Part shown: piece after piece, positions 16,641-25,099 of the stretch
Position numbering within the stretch: the stretch's first letter is position 1
Layout of the letters: every line of letters begins with the position of its first letter
NCBI GenBank assembly: GCA_015680685.1
Contig: MNCI01001992.1
Span: 57,652-82,750, forward strand
DNA length: 25,099 nucleotides
Direction of reading: 5' to 3'
Source: Gnetum montanum
Taxonomy: Eukaryota > Streptophyta > Gnetopsida > Gnetales > Gnetaceae
Notes under the pieces: generated by a model
Databases searched by the model: none
The model's input: only the letters and a program-made list of their open reading frames with translations
Told to the model about the DNA's origin: nothing
Program-made: the position numbers and the translations under genes

Positions 16641-19600
16641 TCCTATGTTTTCACAGGACCCATAGCATAGCCAGGTGCAAGGAGTCTCTGTGGAAACCTA
16701 TGGTGGGGGATATATGTGCAGCCAGCCACACCGCCTAAGAAAACCAACACCCAAAAATGAGATGATGCAACATTTCAGGCACCTCCTGGCAACATGGACA
16801 GCTGGCATCCATCTTAATCCCCCTCTCTCAATGTGGCCCTCACTGGCAGAGCCCTATGTTTCAGCAACCATTTGAACGCCTTGATCTTTTTCGAGAGATG
16901 GCCCTTCTAGATTGCAACCCATCCCTCTTCCTGCGGGTATCAGAATTTGACCAGTTCCTTTGGATGCTGCCCCAACAATTCGAGTTGCTCCACCACAACA
17001 GCATGGCGGCAAAAATTCTTCCAGAGTTGTGAGCACTCTAGATGAACCTCCCATTGCTGATATTTCTGCCACAACATCTACACCCATGACGTTGCCCCCT
17101 CACTTTGCCCCATGTACTTGTTCATCAAACGTTGTGTGCCCAATGCCATCTCGTCTCCAAGTCCCAAAATACCAATGCCCCCTGCCAGTTTGGGCTACAC
17201 TGTAACCATCCACGACACTAGGTGCATTTTCCTGCCCCCTTTACCTCCTGACCACACAAACTCCCTTACAATGCTATCAATCTTTTGCACCACTGTGGCC
17301 AGAGGTGTTGCCATGGATGTTGTAAATTGGGCAATTGCCATTAGGACCGTCATAGGCAACACCATCTTCCCTTTCCTGGACAAAAAATGACTAGTCCAAA
17401 GCATAGTCCGTTGTTGCACCTGCTCTATTAGTCCCTACCATGTCCTCTGCCTATGCCAATCAAAAATAGGCATTCCCAAATATGTGTCATGTGCTTGGCC
17501 AAATAGAATGCCCAACGCCTATATAATTTTGGCCTGCACCCTTCCCCTCCGTGTGGGTGCAATAAATGGCTGATTTTCCTTTATTGACTTCTAGGCCTAC
17601 CTCCTACTACATCCTCTCCATTGCCTGTAACAAGGCCTCAGCTTGCGGCATCATAGCCCTGGAAAACACTGTTGTATCATTTGAATAATGGGCTACTACA
17701 TTGTGCACTCTAGCAACTTGTAGTCCTTGAACATCTTCATCAAGGCAATAGCCTTTAAACAAGTCCATGACCATGATAAAGAAGAGCGGTGACAACAGAT
17801 CTCCCTATCTTAGTCCACATCTTGTTTCAACAAACCCACAGAGCCTCCCATTAATGTCAAGGGAATACTTGCCACTTTGTTGCATTTGAATGTAGAGATT
17901 GAAAAACGTTGCATCAAACCCCTTTTCTATCATCACCATCCTAGGTGCCGTCTAGCTCACAGTGTCATAGGCCTTGGTTATGTCTAGTTTGATGCACATG
18001 CCTAGAAATCTAGCCATCTTAATTGAGTGTAAGATCTCTTTCTAGAGTAACACCTGGTCTTGCAGGTATTGGCCCTTAATGAACCTTGTCTAATTCTCCC
18101 CAACCAGCTTCCCCATCAACGACGCAAGTTGCCCAACCAGTAGTTTGGAGAAAACACGCAACAACGTCTTGCAGACCTCGATAGGTTGAAAATGTCTTGG
18201 TGTTGTTAGGTTTGGGACCTTGGGTAGTAGCACCATCCTTGAACAATTTATCTTTCCTAACCTATTGCCAACTGAGAATACTATTGTATGTATCCAACAA
18301 ATTAGGCTCCATGAGATCCTCATACTCCCTAAAGAATTCAATTGGCCATCCATCCAGTCCCAGAGCTTTGTTGGACTGCATGGATTTCAAAGCCCGCCTT
18401 AGCTCCTCCCGTGAGAAGGGATGCCGCAAATTGGAGTTGTCAGCACTTGTGATTGGCAAGGAGATCGGTTCTGTGGCCTACCATCTCCATATGTCTCCCC
18501 AATAGTTCTGCAATGCATCCAGCCCCCTCTTGCTACTTTGTGGGCCTCCCCCATTGATACCCTCTAGCAAATGCTAGATTTTGTTCTTGTGGGCCCTATT
18601 TTGCTTGGCTGTGTCAAAGAAGAACCGTGTATGCTTGTCCCCTTTCCGCAGCCAAGTCACCCTTGACCATTGTTGCCAGTAGCTCTCTTCCTCCCTATCC
18701 ATCTCCTAGAGTTCTCTAAGTAGCTCTTGTTCTTCAACGTCCCCGGCTGCCCCCATTTCCTGCAACCGTTGGATCTCCCGCAATTCCATCTGCACCTGCT
18801 GTCTGTATCCTTGGAAGCTGTACTTATCCAATGCTCTGGCCTTGACACTATTTTTTAGCACCCGCAAACCATCCCCTAGGAATTGTTGAGGCTCCTGTGC
18901 CCCAGTGTAATTGTCCCAAATTGCCACCACCATTGGTTTCAGCCAGGCTTTGTGTAGCCAAGCCCGCTCAAACTTGAATGGCCTGGGCTCCTGCCTCTCC
19001 CCCAATCGGAGCTGGCATAAAATGGACTAGTGGTCTGAAGCTTGTCTCTCCTTTCCCTCCGTCATGATGTCGTATTCTAGCATGAGGCGCTCACTCACCC
19101 ATACTCGATTGATCCTAGACTGGACACGATCAGTGCCCCTCCGGCAATTACTCTAGGTGAATTTACACCCCATGATCTCCAGGTCAACTAGCTCATACTA
19201 ACGGAGAAACTTGATGCATGCCTCAGCCCTCAGAGGATTAGCGTAGTCATGTCTAGGTTTTTCCCAGTAATAGAGCTGCTGGTTGAAATCTCCCAGCAAC
19301 ATCCATCTGGCAAGATTAGGACCTGTTTGAGCTCTTGCATCTAGATCTCCTAGCTTTGCGCCCCATAAAAATTTGTTATCCAGAGATTCGCTTGTGGCAT
19401 GTGGACAGTTTGACTCCAATCAGAATCATCAACAAAATTGATTGGTATTTTGGCCAGAATGGCTAGACCTCTTGTGCGTCCCCTGCTGGGCACCATTTGG
19501 GTTGTCCATCCCTCCCAGATTAGCAACTTCCTTTTGGTCCTTTGCACCTTGGTTTCCTGTAAACAAACTACCTCACAACCTGCCTCCCTAACCATTGTTC

Positions 19601-19661
19601 ATAGGGTATTTCTTTTGTATGGGGTACCCTGGCCTTGATAGTTCCAGGTGAGGACCTTTAT
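16641..19661 (-). pseudogene. LINE ORF2: endonuclease, RT, zf-RVT (copy A)
   Basis: The first codon of the endonuclease is ATA (19659-19661) where ATG is expected, followed by KVLTWNYQGQG. VCLQETK (about 19545) and LLGDFN (about 19295) are the EEP catalytic signatures, with LVDLEIMGCKFTWS and a decayed SDH later. WLRKGDKHTRFFFDTAKQN (about 18650) joins to RT: KALGLDGWPIEFF, VLLPKVPN, KLDITKAYD (motif A Asp intact at 17982-17984), GLR-TAG-GDLLSPLFF (TAG 17805-17807) and motif C as HYSNDTTVF (17676-17687). The thumb (IDSIVREFVWSGG, about 17265) and zf-RVT (CPCCQEVPEMLHHLIFGC, about 16815-16760) follow. Stops and several frameshifts break it. Most stops are TAG at expected Gln or Trp codons, for example 17952-17954. 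Confidence 0.88.
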
Positions 19662-20099
19662 GGAGATGTAGACACATGTCTGTGATACACTTCCCATAGC
19701 ATTTGCGGCCCCCCCAAATCTAGATCTCGTAGTGTGAATTTCTTATACGCTGTGGTTTTACTGGGTTGCCCAATCTTGCTATTTAACCTGAGAACCACTG
19801 CGCCAAGCTGTCCCTCCGCTTGCCTAGGTTGGATGTCCTGCATTTTTGGCTTTGCAGAGCCCTGGCCAACTGTAATCCACTCTCCCAATCGGGGTAATTC
19901 AAGTGCTAAATCCTGCTACACAATAGTCCTGGGAACCAATGGGGTGCGGAGAGAGCTAGGAACCTCCTCCATCTCCTCACGTGCAGATGCCCCCTCAATT
20001 GTGCCACTGGCTGGCAGCGGCTTTGTAACATCCTCCACTAGTGGCATTATATTTTCCTTTGTCTGCCTTTGCCCATCTCCCCTCCCCATTGCGGTTTGA

Positions 20100-21098
20100 C
20101 CTTGCGGTCATTTGGCCTGGGGTCTTCCGTCTATCGTGGTACTCGACCCCTGCTTCCATATTTGGTCCTTCTTGCCCATGAGATTCCAGCCCTTAGTGGC
20201 CTCTGTTGATCCTCTGCAGCGCTCTAATTTTGCATGCCATGTGCCACAGGTTTTGCACCTTTGGTGCCCCTCCCTACGCTTTGGCAAGTTTTCAAATTTT
20301 ATGTGGATCTTCTCTTCTTCGCCAATGGTGTCTAGCACTACCTCTTTAACTAGATCCGGACAACCTCTTTAACTAGATCCTTTGTCCTTAGCAACCTCCA
20401 CATGTAGAAATGGGCGTAGTCCATTCACTTCATGGACTTTGTGAATGCATCAAATTTTATAAATTCCCTGAACAGCCCCGCTAGAGACTTCAGGAACCCT
20501 AGTTCCCAGTACTCCAGCGCCAGATCAAACAACCGGATCTAGACTAGCGTTTGATCAAACAGACCAGTATCTCAATGTGCTCTAGGTCTCTAGGGGGCTA
20601 GGGCCAGTCCACGGGTGTCGTAAAACCATGGACCCCCTAGCAGCACCTTGTCCCGATCTTCCACCGTTGAGAATGTGAACAGCAGCCGATCATTTGCTAG
20701 CCCCCGAACATAGATGTCCTCCAACCCCCACGTCACTTTGACCCATTTTTGGATCAGATCTAGATGCAGCTAGACTCCCTTTGATATGAACTTGCCTAGT
20801 AAGCTCCGCTCCAGTTTCTGTACCGCCTCCTTTGGCAGACGCCCAACTCGAACCTGCATGACCGCTCCATCCTGCGCATAGGTATCAAGACCAGCACCAT
20901 TCGCCTGACCTTCTATGGCCCCACCCTTACTACCTCCTGCAACAACCGATCCTTTGGCCCCTCCTGCCACCGCTCCCATCACCGTCGCACCCGCTCTTGG
21001 TGCCACTGCTGCTGCCGCTCCTGTTGCTGCTGTTGCTATTGCTGCCGCTCCTGTTTCGGTTGCCGTTCCCAGGCCTTTGGTCTTCCTAATTTTTTGTC
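20100..21098 (-). pseudogene. LINE ORF1 gag-like protein (copy A)
   Basis: The frame is open from the 5' end of the element, with no ATG seen, so the start is lost or truncated. An Ala/Gly-rich N-terminus (from about 21080) leads to GRLPKEAVQKLERSLLGKF, then after a TAG the DUF4283-like part: WVKVTWGLEDIYVRGLANDR, LLFTFSTVEDRDKVLLGGPW. Several TAG and two TGA stops follow. A 23-bp tandem insertion (20341-20380) shifts the frame just before a well-kept stretch: IHIKFENLPKRR and a zinc-knuckle-like CKTCGTWHAKLERC. In that knuckle His follows the second Cys by four positions instead of the family's five. In the family the protein binds element RNA and forms the RNP. A Lys/Gln-rich tail continues past ORF1 to about 19660. 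Confidence 0.82.
20341..20380. repeat. 23-bp tandem insertion in LINE ORF1
   Basis: CCTCTTTAACTAGATCC occurs at 20341-20357 and again at 20364-20380. The 23-base step is not a multiple of three, so it shifts the ORF1 frame. The coding similarity to the gag family resumes directly after the repeat. Confidence 0.88.
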
Positions 21099-21113
21099 TT
21101 GCTTAAATCAAGT
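21099..21113. repeat. 15-bp target-site duplication of copy A, right
   Basis: Exact copy of 15444-15458, directly beyond the 5' end of the element. Confidence 0.92.
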
Positions 21114-21156
21114 TAAAGCCCAAGTAGACCCCTATTTTGTTTTGGAGTTGAATGAG

Positions 21157-21210
21157 AAATTTTATGAACAAGAATCTAGTCTAAAATTTTATGAACAAGA
21201 ATCTAGTCTA
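21157..21210. repeat. 27-bp tandem duplication
   Basis: Two identical 27-base units (21157-21183 and 21184-21210), then a partial third unit of seven bases. Each unit contains ATGAACAAGAATCTAGTCT. Confidence 0.9.
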
Positions 21211-22165
21211 AAATTTTTTGAATGACACAGCTATGAATATTGGTTGTTAAACATGATTGTTTACTTGCTTTTTATAAAATAAATTTGACATAAATTATGA
21301 TTACAAAAGCCATATGGGCCCCAGGTTAAACAGTGCCACCTATCCTCGCCATCACTAAGTTTGTGATATGATGAATTGGTTTTGTGTGCGTTGTTGATAG
21401 CATGTAGCATTCTAAGAGCACATTTCAATAAATTCTTCATGATGTAGTCATCCGCTTACGATGATTGGATGAGTTGCATCATTTATTTTACTGTTGCCAA
21501 GCTTGCAGAAACTTTGTCAAGTATTCAGTAGTTCCAAGTTGGAGAGGGCAAAACAAATGGATAACCTATGAACACGGGGATCTACTTTTGCTAGTTAACT
21601 TGCATTTTTAAGAGGGAACTTGCACTTCACAGGCCTTGCCAGTCTACTTTATGCTGTTAGCATCTTTCATTTACGAAACTCAAATTAAAATTCATAGATT
21701 GTCAACACTATTTGATCTCATATAAATGAAAAAAATGAATAAAAGTAATTCCTGCGACAACCCAATGATAAGTACTTTCTTTAGATGTAGGCTTGGTGCA
21801 TCCACTTGCCACTCTATTGTATTGTGACATAGTTGCAATTGATTGATTTTATATTAGATAATATCCCAGAATATCAAGCATATTGCCCAATCTAATGTGA
21901 TGGCTTTTATGCCCATTTAACCCATTAACAATAATTAATGAAAAATATAGTGGTCGAATGAATATTAAGAACCATCCGTGAGACAAATGGAAAGGTAAAA
22001 GAGTGAACGTGTGTCACACATGATATGAAAGAAGTGTGTACACGGAACCAATGCATGATCCACAGGAGAAATGTCCAAGAGCAGGAGCAAACATTCTTGA
22101 TGAAGAATACAAGTGAAACAAGTTGATATGACTACAATATTGATGTGTATGCGCGTTGGAAACAT

Positions 22166-22259
22166 CAATCCGTGTGAAAACTGGATGATGGAAGAGCAAT
22201 CCATGAAGAAGAACGGATAGAGCAAGGTCAGTCCATGTGAGAGAACGGATGGTGAAAGA
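22166..22259. repeat. Three imperfect 31-bp tandem units
   Basis: Units starting at 22166, 22197 and 22229 share the pattern CARTCC-TG, a purine run, then GGAT and GARAG. Spacing is 31 and 32 bases. No function is evident. Confidence 0.6.
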
Positions 22260-22491
22260 AATTTGCGAAAAGGACAAGATATGAAGAAGGAGACATTGGG
22301 TCTCGATGCCAGATGAAACAGATAGATGAATTGTGATATGATCAACCTGTTTCATCTTTCATTGATTAATCATAGCATCAATATATGTGTGTCTGTGTGT
22401 ATATAGTCAAACATACATCTTTGATAGAAATGGTCCTCTTTTCTTATGTATATAGAGGATTACACAACACCTATTGCATTACAGTACAAAC

Positions 22492-22575
22492 ACAATTTGT
22501 TACCATGTTGCGATTGATGAAAACAATTTTGTTACCATGGTAAACAATTTATTACCATGTTGCGATTGAAGAAAT
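22492..22575. repeat. Two copies of a 32-bp block, 52 bp apart
   Basis: TTACCATGTTGCGATTGA with ACAATTT before and GAAGAAA/GATGAAA after occurs at about 22492-22523 and 22544-22575. Confidence 0.75.
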
Positions 22576-22887
22576 ACATTAAAACAATTTAATCCAAAAT
22601 TTATAAATAGATGTGTGAACTTTTAGGTAGAAATTTCTACTATATTTTGGTAGGATATGGTACAATTATTATTGTTGCATGTAGGGTTTTCAATCAACCT
22701 GTCACAATGTCAAGTTTCTCTTATCGAACTAAATCAGTTACCAGTGATCTTTCACAAGTTGTTTTAGTGCATGTCTAGGTTCCAAGGCTACAAAATTATA
22801 TAGGAAAAAGAAATTGGTGAATTTTAGAGTTTGATTAGAGATGATCGTACATTATTGAATGATTGACATTGTCATTTTGCGTTGCAG

Positions 22888-22965
22888 ATTTACATCTGAT
22901 GTAAAGATAAAAAGCATTTCTGTCATTGGCGGGAGTGGAGGAGCAAGCCCTTCAAAAATGAAAGC
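22888..22965 (+). CDS. Internal exon of a PITH-domain (PITHD1-like) gene
   Basis: The 78-nt exon lies between TTTTGCGTTGCAG and a GTAAGT donor. Its first base finishes a codon split by the preceding intron, and it ends with GC of the next split codon, so both introns are phase 2 and the exon keeps frame. It encodes FTSDVKIKSISVIGGSGG and then ASPSKMK. This matches the start of the PITH domain of PITHD1 proteins, where plants have PFTSDVKIKSI and the human protein has PFTGNVKLKG, including the later SPSKM/HPSEM motif. A phase-2 split codon that could encode Pro fits the conserved Pro before Phe. PITH is a beta-sandwich domain found in proteasome-interacting thioredoxin-like proteins; the cellular role of plant PITHD1 is poorly known. 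There are no stops or indels. Other exons are not in the window. Confidence 0.82.
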
Positions 22966-24358
22966 GTAAGTTGCTGTTTTGACATTACGCCAGTTATAAA
23001 ATAAATGAACATAAATATTGATTTCTGTTTTATTTTCAGTATAAAATAACAAGAATAAAGACTGTTTATGTTGTAAAGCATTTGTACATAATTTAATGAA
23101 TTCATATTTTGCAACTATTAGAATGAACAGATATCGCTTTTTATTGAAGCTGGTTATTGGTACTTATGTTTTGCTTGTATAATTAAATAATAAGAGGGTT
23201 TTGTTATAACTGGCATGCAATGATAGTTTTGTTGTAACAAATCATCATCATCCTAGCCTTGTCCCAACAAACTAGGATCACCTACATGAGTTCTCTTTTA
23301 CTATTTTCTTCTATTAAGGACTATATCCTTATCTATCTGCAATTTTTTCATTTTATTTTCATATCTCTTTTACTTGCACATGAAATTTGCGTCAAATAAC
23401 TTAAAGTTGTAGTTCAAACAATATAATTATTTGCCCTATAAAATTGTCATATAAACTTACACTATAAAAAAACATCATCCCTGAATACATTGACAGGGTT
23501 GTTATGATGATAGTATAATATTAGTTCCGGTTTGAGTTTTACAAGCACACAATATTTCTTTCATGTATGTTCAATATACAAATGCTGGTGTAGTAGTAAT
23601 GAAATTTTTTCTCCGCATTTAATATGTTCAGAATTGATAAGTTAGGTCCAATGTGCAAATCCTGAACTTCTAAGATTCTCGGTAAAGTTTCTTTTACTTG
23701 GATTAGAATTAAGTATGATATCAATACCTAATAGTTAACTATAAATTTTATACCCAATGCAAGAGAGCCTAAACACCTTTTAAATAAACATTACAACTGT
23801 ATTTTCATTGTCCTGTTAAATAAGAGGTAACTAGTTCGAGTAATACTTAAGGTATCATTGTACTTCCCTATTAATGCCGCCATTGGTGCTTGGTCAATTT
23901 GTAGAGTCTATCTTTATTTTTCATGAAAATTTAATATCTGTCTAATAGATCCTATGGGTCTTTGGATGTAATAAAACTTCATTTCATTTCATTTTTATCT
24001 GATTTGTCACACCATTTTATTGAGTGATGAACTATCCATTTAAAGAATCTTGAAACATTTATACTTCATGTTGATAGATATAGAGGAAAATTTTCCGTAC
24101 AAGTATTTGTTTACAATATATAAGTGCTTACAGTTGCTGTGATTTATTTTGAAATTAATGGTAATTTTTACTAGAAGAAAGAACCTTCTGTTCTATATAA
24201 ATACAAGCACTTAATATGAATATTGGAGAAAAAAAGGAAATGAAACTGATTTCTAGTTTGCTAGGAAAGCTTGTGATTTGTATTGAACAAGTTACACTGA
24301 GATATACAAGAATCATATAAAGGGAAATGGCTGAAATTGAATACCATCCAACTAATTG
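22966..24358 (+). other. Probable intron downstream of PITHD1-like exon
   Basis: Starts with GTAAGTT. No next exon of the PITH gene was found up to the window end, so this intron is longer than 2.1 kb. It holds an RTE 3'-end fragment (23241-23372). The remainder is AT-rich and unrecognised. Confidence 0.6.
23241..23372 (-). mobile_element. RTE LINE 3'-end fragment
   Basis: ATCATCATCATC, then CTAGCCTTGTCCCAACAAAC, CCTACATGAGTTCTCTTTTA and a later ATATCCTTATCTATCTGCAA block align with the 3' end of the RTE copy at about 14590-14720. The ATC-type simple tail is at the left, so the element is on the - strand and 5'-truncated. The right limit is where similarity fades and is approximate. Confidence 0.78.
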
Positions 24359-24435
24359 ATAACATCTATCTATCTATCTATCATCATCATTGTAGCCTTG
24401 TCCCAACAAAATGGGTCAGCTATCATAACATCTAT
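24359..24435 (-). mobile_element. Minimal RTE LINE 3'-end insertion with target-site duplication
   Basis: ATAACATCTAT occurs at 24359-24369 and 24425-24435. Between them are 55 bases: a (CTAT)n/(CAT)n tail, then GTAGCCTTGTCCCAACAAAA and TGGGTCAGCTATC. This is the 3' terminus of the same RTE family as at 14584 and 23241, inserted on the - strand with extreme 5' truncation. Confidence 0.8.
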
Positions 24436-24805
24436 ATATGGGCATAATAAAATACATTAGTTTCAGTTCTAGTATGGGCTTATCAAGCTATGCTTTTCAA
24501 TGGGGAATTCTGAGTTCAGCAAGACCAGCTGCACAAAAATGAATTTTGCTTCAATGGATATGAAAGTAATCATATAGTTTCTTTGAAAATACATTGAAGA
24601 GATTATGAACAATTTGAGTGAGAGATGCATACGAGGGTGTTGAGGTTATGGGCTTATGGCCTTTGCTTGGGCAAGAAAACTTAAAGGAAAATTGCTCTTT
24701 GCCTATTAAAAATTGTAACAAAAACTTGCTAGAGACCCTAAAGTACAGCAGATTATTGAAACAATGCATAATGTTTTAAAAATCCTTGCAGAACTTTAAA
24801 TAGGG

Positions 24806-24975
24806 ACTATCATTTGAAGTGATGTTAAGGGGCTTGTTTCTCAAGTTGGACGACATAGGTTTGAGCCAGAGTACAACCGCTTGAAAAGAGGTTAGGTTTT
24901 TGCTCATTCACTGACCTTGTCTTGGGACCCTGCTTGGTGGGATAAGCATTGAGGCTTCAGGTGTATCAAAGTGGT
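24806..24975 (+). mobile_element. tRNA-derived-like SINE, copy 2
   Basis: Blocks in the same order as the SINE at 5720-5896: ATCATTTGAAGTGATG, GTTTCTCAAGT, ATAGGTTTGAGCC (box B-like), CGCTTGAAAAGAGGTTAGG, CACTGACCTTG, CCTGCTTGGTGGGATAAGCA and GGCTTCAGGTG. It is more diverged than copy 1 in the middle, and no target-site duplication could be assigned. The 3' boundary is uncertain because similarity ends near 24975. Confidence 0.68.
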
Positions 24976-25099
24976 ACAGCAGAAGGTTAGGAGGAACAAA
25001 TTGGAATGGCCTAGGATTGGTGGCAAATGGCCTTGGGATGAAGCATAGGTTTCAGAATTCTCAGGGCTATCGATTGATGTTTCATGATGCAATGACAGG

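Larger units (their letters stand above)
15459..21098 (-). mobile_element. L1-type LINE, near full length (copy A)
   Basis: A 5.64-kb element on the - strand bounded by a perfect 15-bp target-site duplication. In its own order it has ORF1 (gag with DUF4283-like fold and zinc knuckle), ORF2 (endonuclease with all main motifs, RT, zf-RVT), the first part of the C-terminal extension, and a 3' UTR with an AATAAA signal (TTTATT on +, 15487-15492) and an ATTTTCC-plus-A end (T-run 15460-15468). It lacks the coiled coil and terminal module found in copies 1, 3 and B. The part where these would lie contains a 115-bp inverted repeat and two N bases, so their absence may be an assembly fault. In-frame stops and a changed RT motif C show it is inactive. 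Confidence 0.92.
21114..22887 (+). other. Probable intron upstream of PITHD1-like exon
   Basis: AT-rich with no recognisable coding sequence or element. It ends in the 3' splice site TTTTGCGTTGCAG before 22888. Three short repeats lie inside (21157-21210, 22166-22259, 22492-22575). No preceding exon of the gene was found here or further left, so the intron may extend through the LINE-filled region. Confidence 0.55.

Noticed and set aside
16960-17390. + strand frames opposite ORF2 of copy A
   Set aside because: The - strand shows the clear RT thumb and zf-RVT similarity, so the + frames are incidental.
16641-19661. A potentially active LINE (copy A)
   Set aside because: In-frame stops, frameshifts, ATA at the expected ORF2 start and Asn in RT motif C rule out activity of this copy.
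21965-22355. Two overlapping - strand frames of 113 and 126 codons
   Set aside because: They lie over imperfect 31-bp repeats and in a probable intron, with no domain, no codon signal that I can see and no splice context.
23560-24800. Further exons of the PITHD1-like gene
   Set aside because: The + strand was read for the conserved motifs that follow in the PITH domain (FINRE, FSD, LEYQT) and none was found. AT-rich frames here have no splice-supported coding.

Overview
The window reads as nuclear DNA of a seed plant with a large, repeat-rich genome, most likely a gymnosperm. The plant assignment rests on plant-type L1 LINEs (gag with a DUF4283-like fold, apurinic-type endonuclease, RT, zf-RVT), a plant-type RTE LINE whose 3' end carries the CTTGTCCCAACAAAATGGG motif, and one exon with the plant form of a PITH-domain protein. 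Gymnosperm is an inference from the very long gene-free stretches and the many old, decayed elements. There is no bacterial gene, operon, rRNA, tRNA or CRISPR array.

Layout. 1-2466: 3' part of an L1-type LINE (copy 1, + strand). 2467-5705: AT-rich sequence with an old 253-bp duplication and a 368-bp 5'-truncated LINE (copy 2, - strand) flanked by a perfect 32-bp target-site duplication. 5720-5896: a SINE with 13/14 matching flanks. 6541-7458: a truncated LINE (copy 3, + strand). 7518-13216: a near-full-length LINE (copy B, - strand). 13233-14579: nothing recognised. 14584-15106: the 3' end of an RTE LINE (- strand), bordered by a 98-bp tandem duplication. 15459-21098: a second near-full-length LINE (copy A, - strand) with a perfect 15-bp target-site duplication. 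21114-25099: probable intron sequence around a 78-nt exon (22888-22965, + strand) of a PITHD1-like gene, with two RTE 3'-end fragments and a second SINE copy.

The only sequence that looks like functional host coding DNA is the PITHD1-like exon. No neighbouring exon was found, so the downstream intron is probably longer than 2.1 kb, and much or all of the upstream 22.9 kb may be one intron filled with retroelements.

The most interesting signal is in the LINE family. In copies 1, A and B, the reading frame of ORF2 does not end after the zf-RVT region. It continues without a frame change into a conserved extension with motifs NWVG / LG / IPKT-S / LVD-VQS / NLP-FF / ILALW. Copies 1, 3 and B carry further Glu/Gln-rich coiled coil and a conserved terminal module. 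I do not know a named LINE domain for this extension. A second strong signal is decay: in-frame stops in these copies are overwhelmingly TAG, often where Gln (CAG) is expected, as predicted for deamination of CHG-methylated cytosine. All LINE reading frames are broken, and the RT catalytic motif is changed in both long copies, so no element here looks active.
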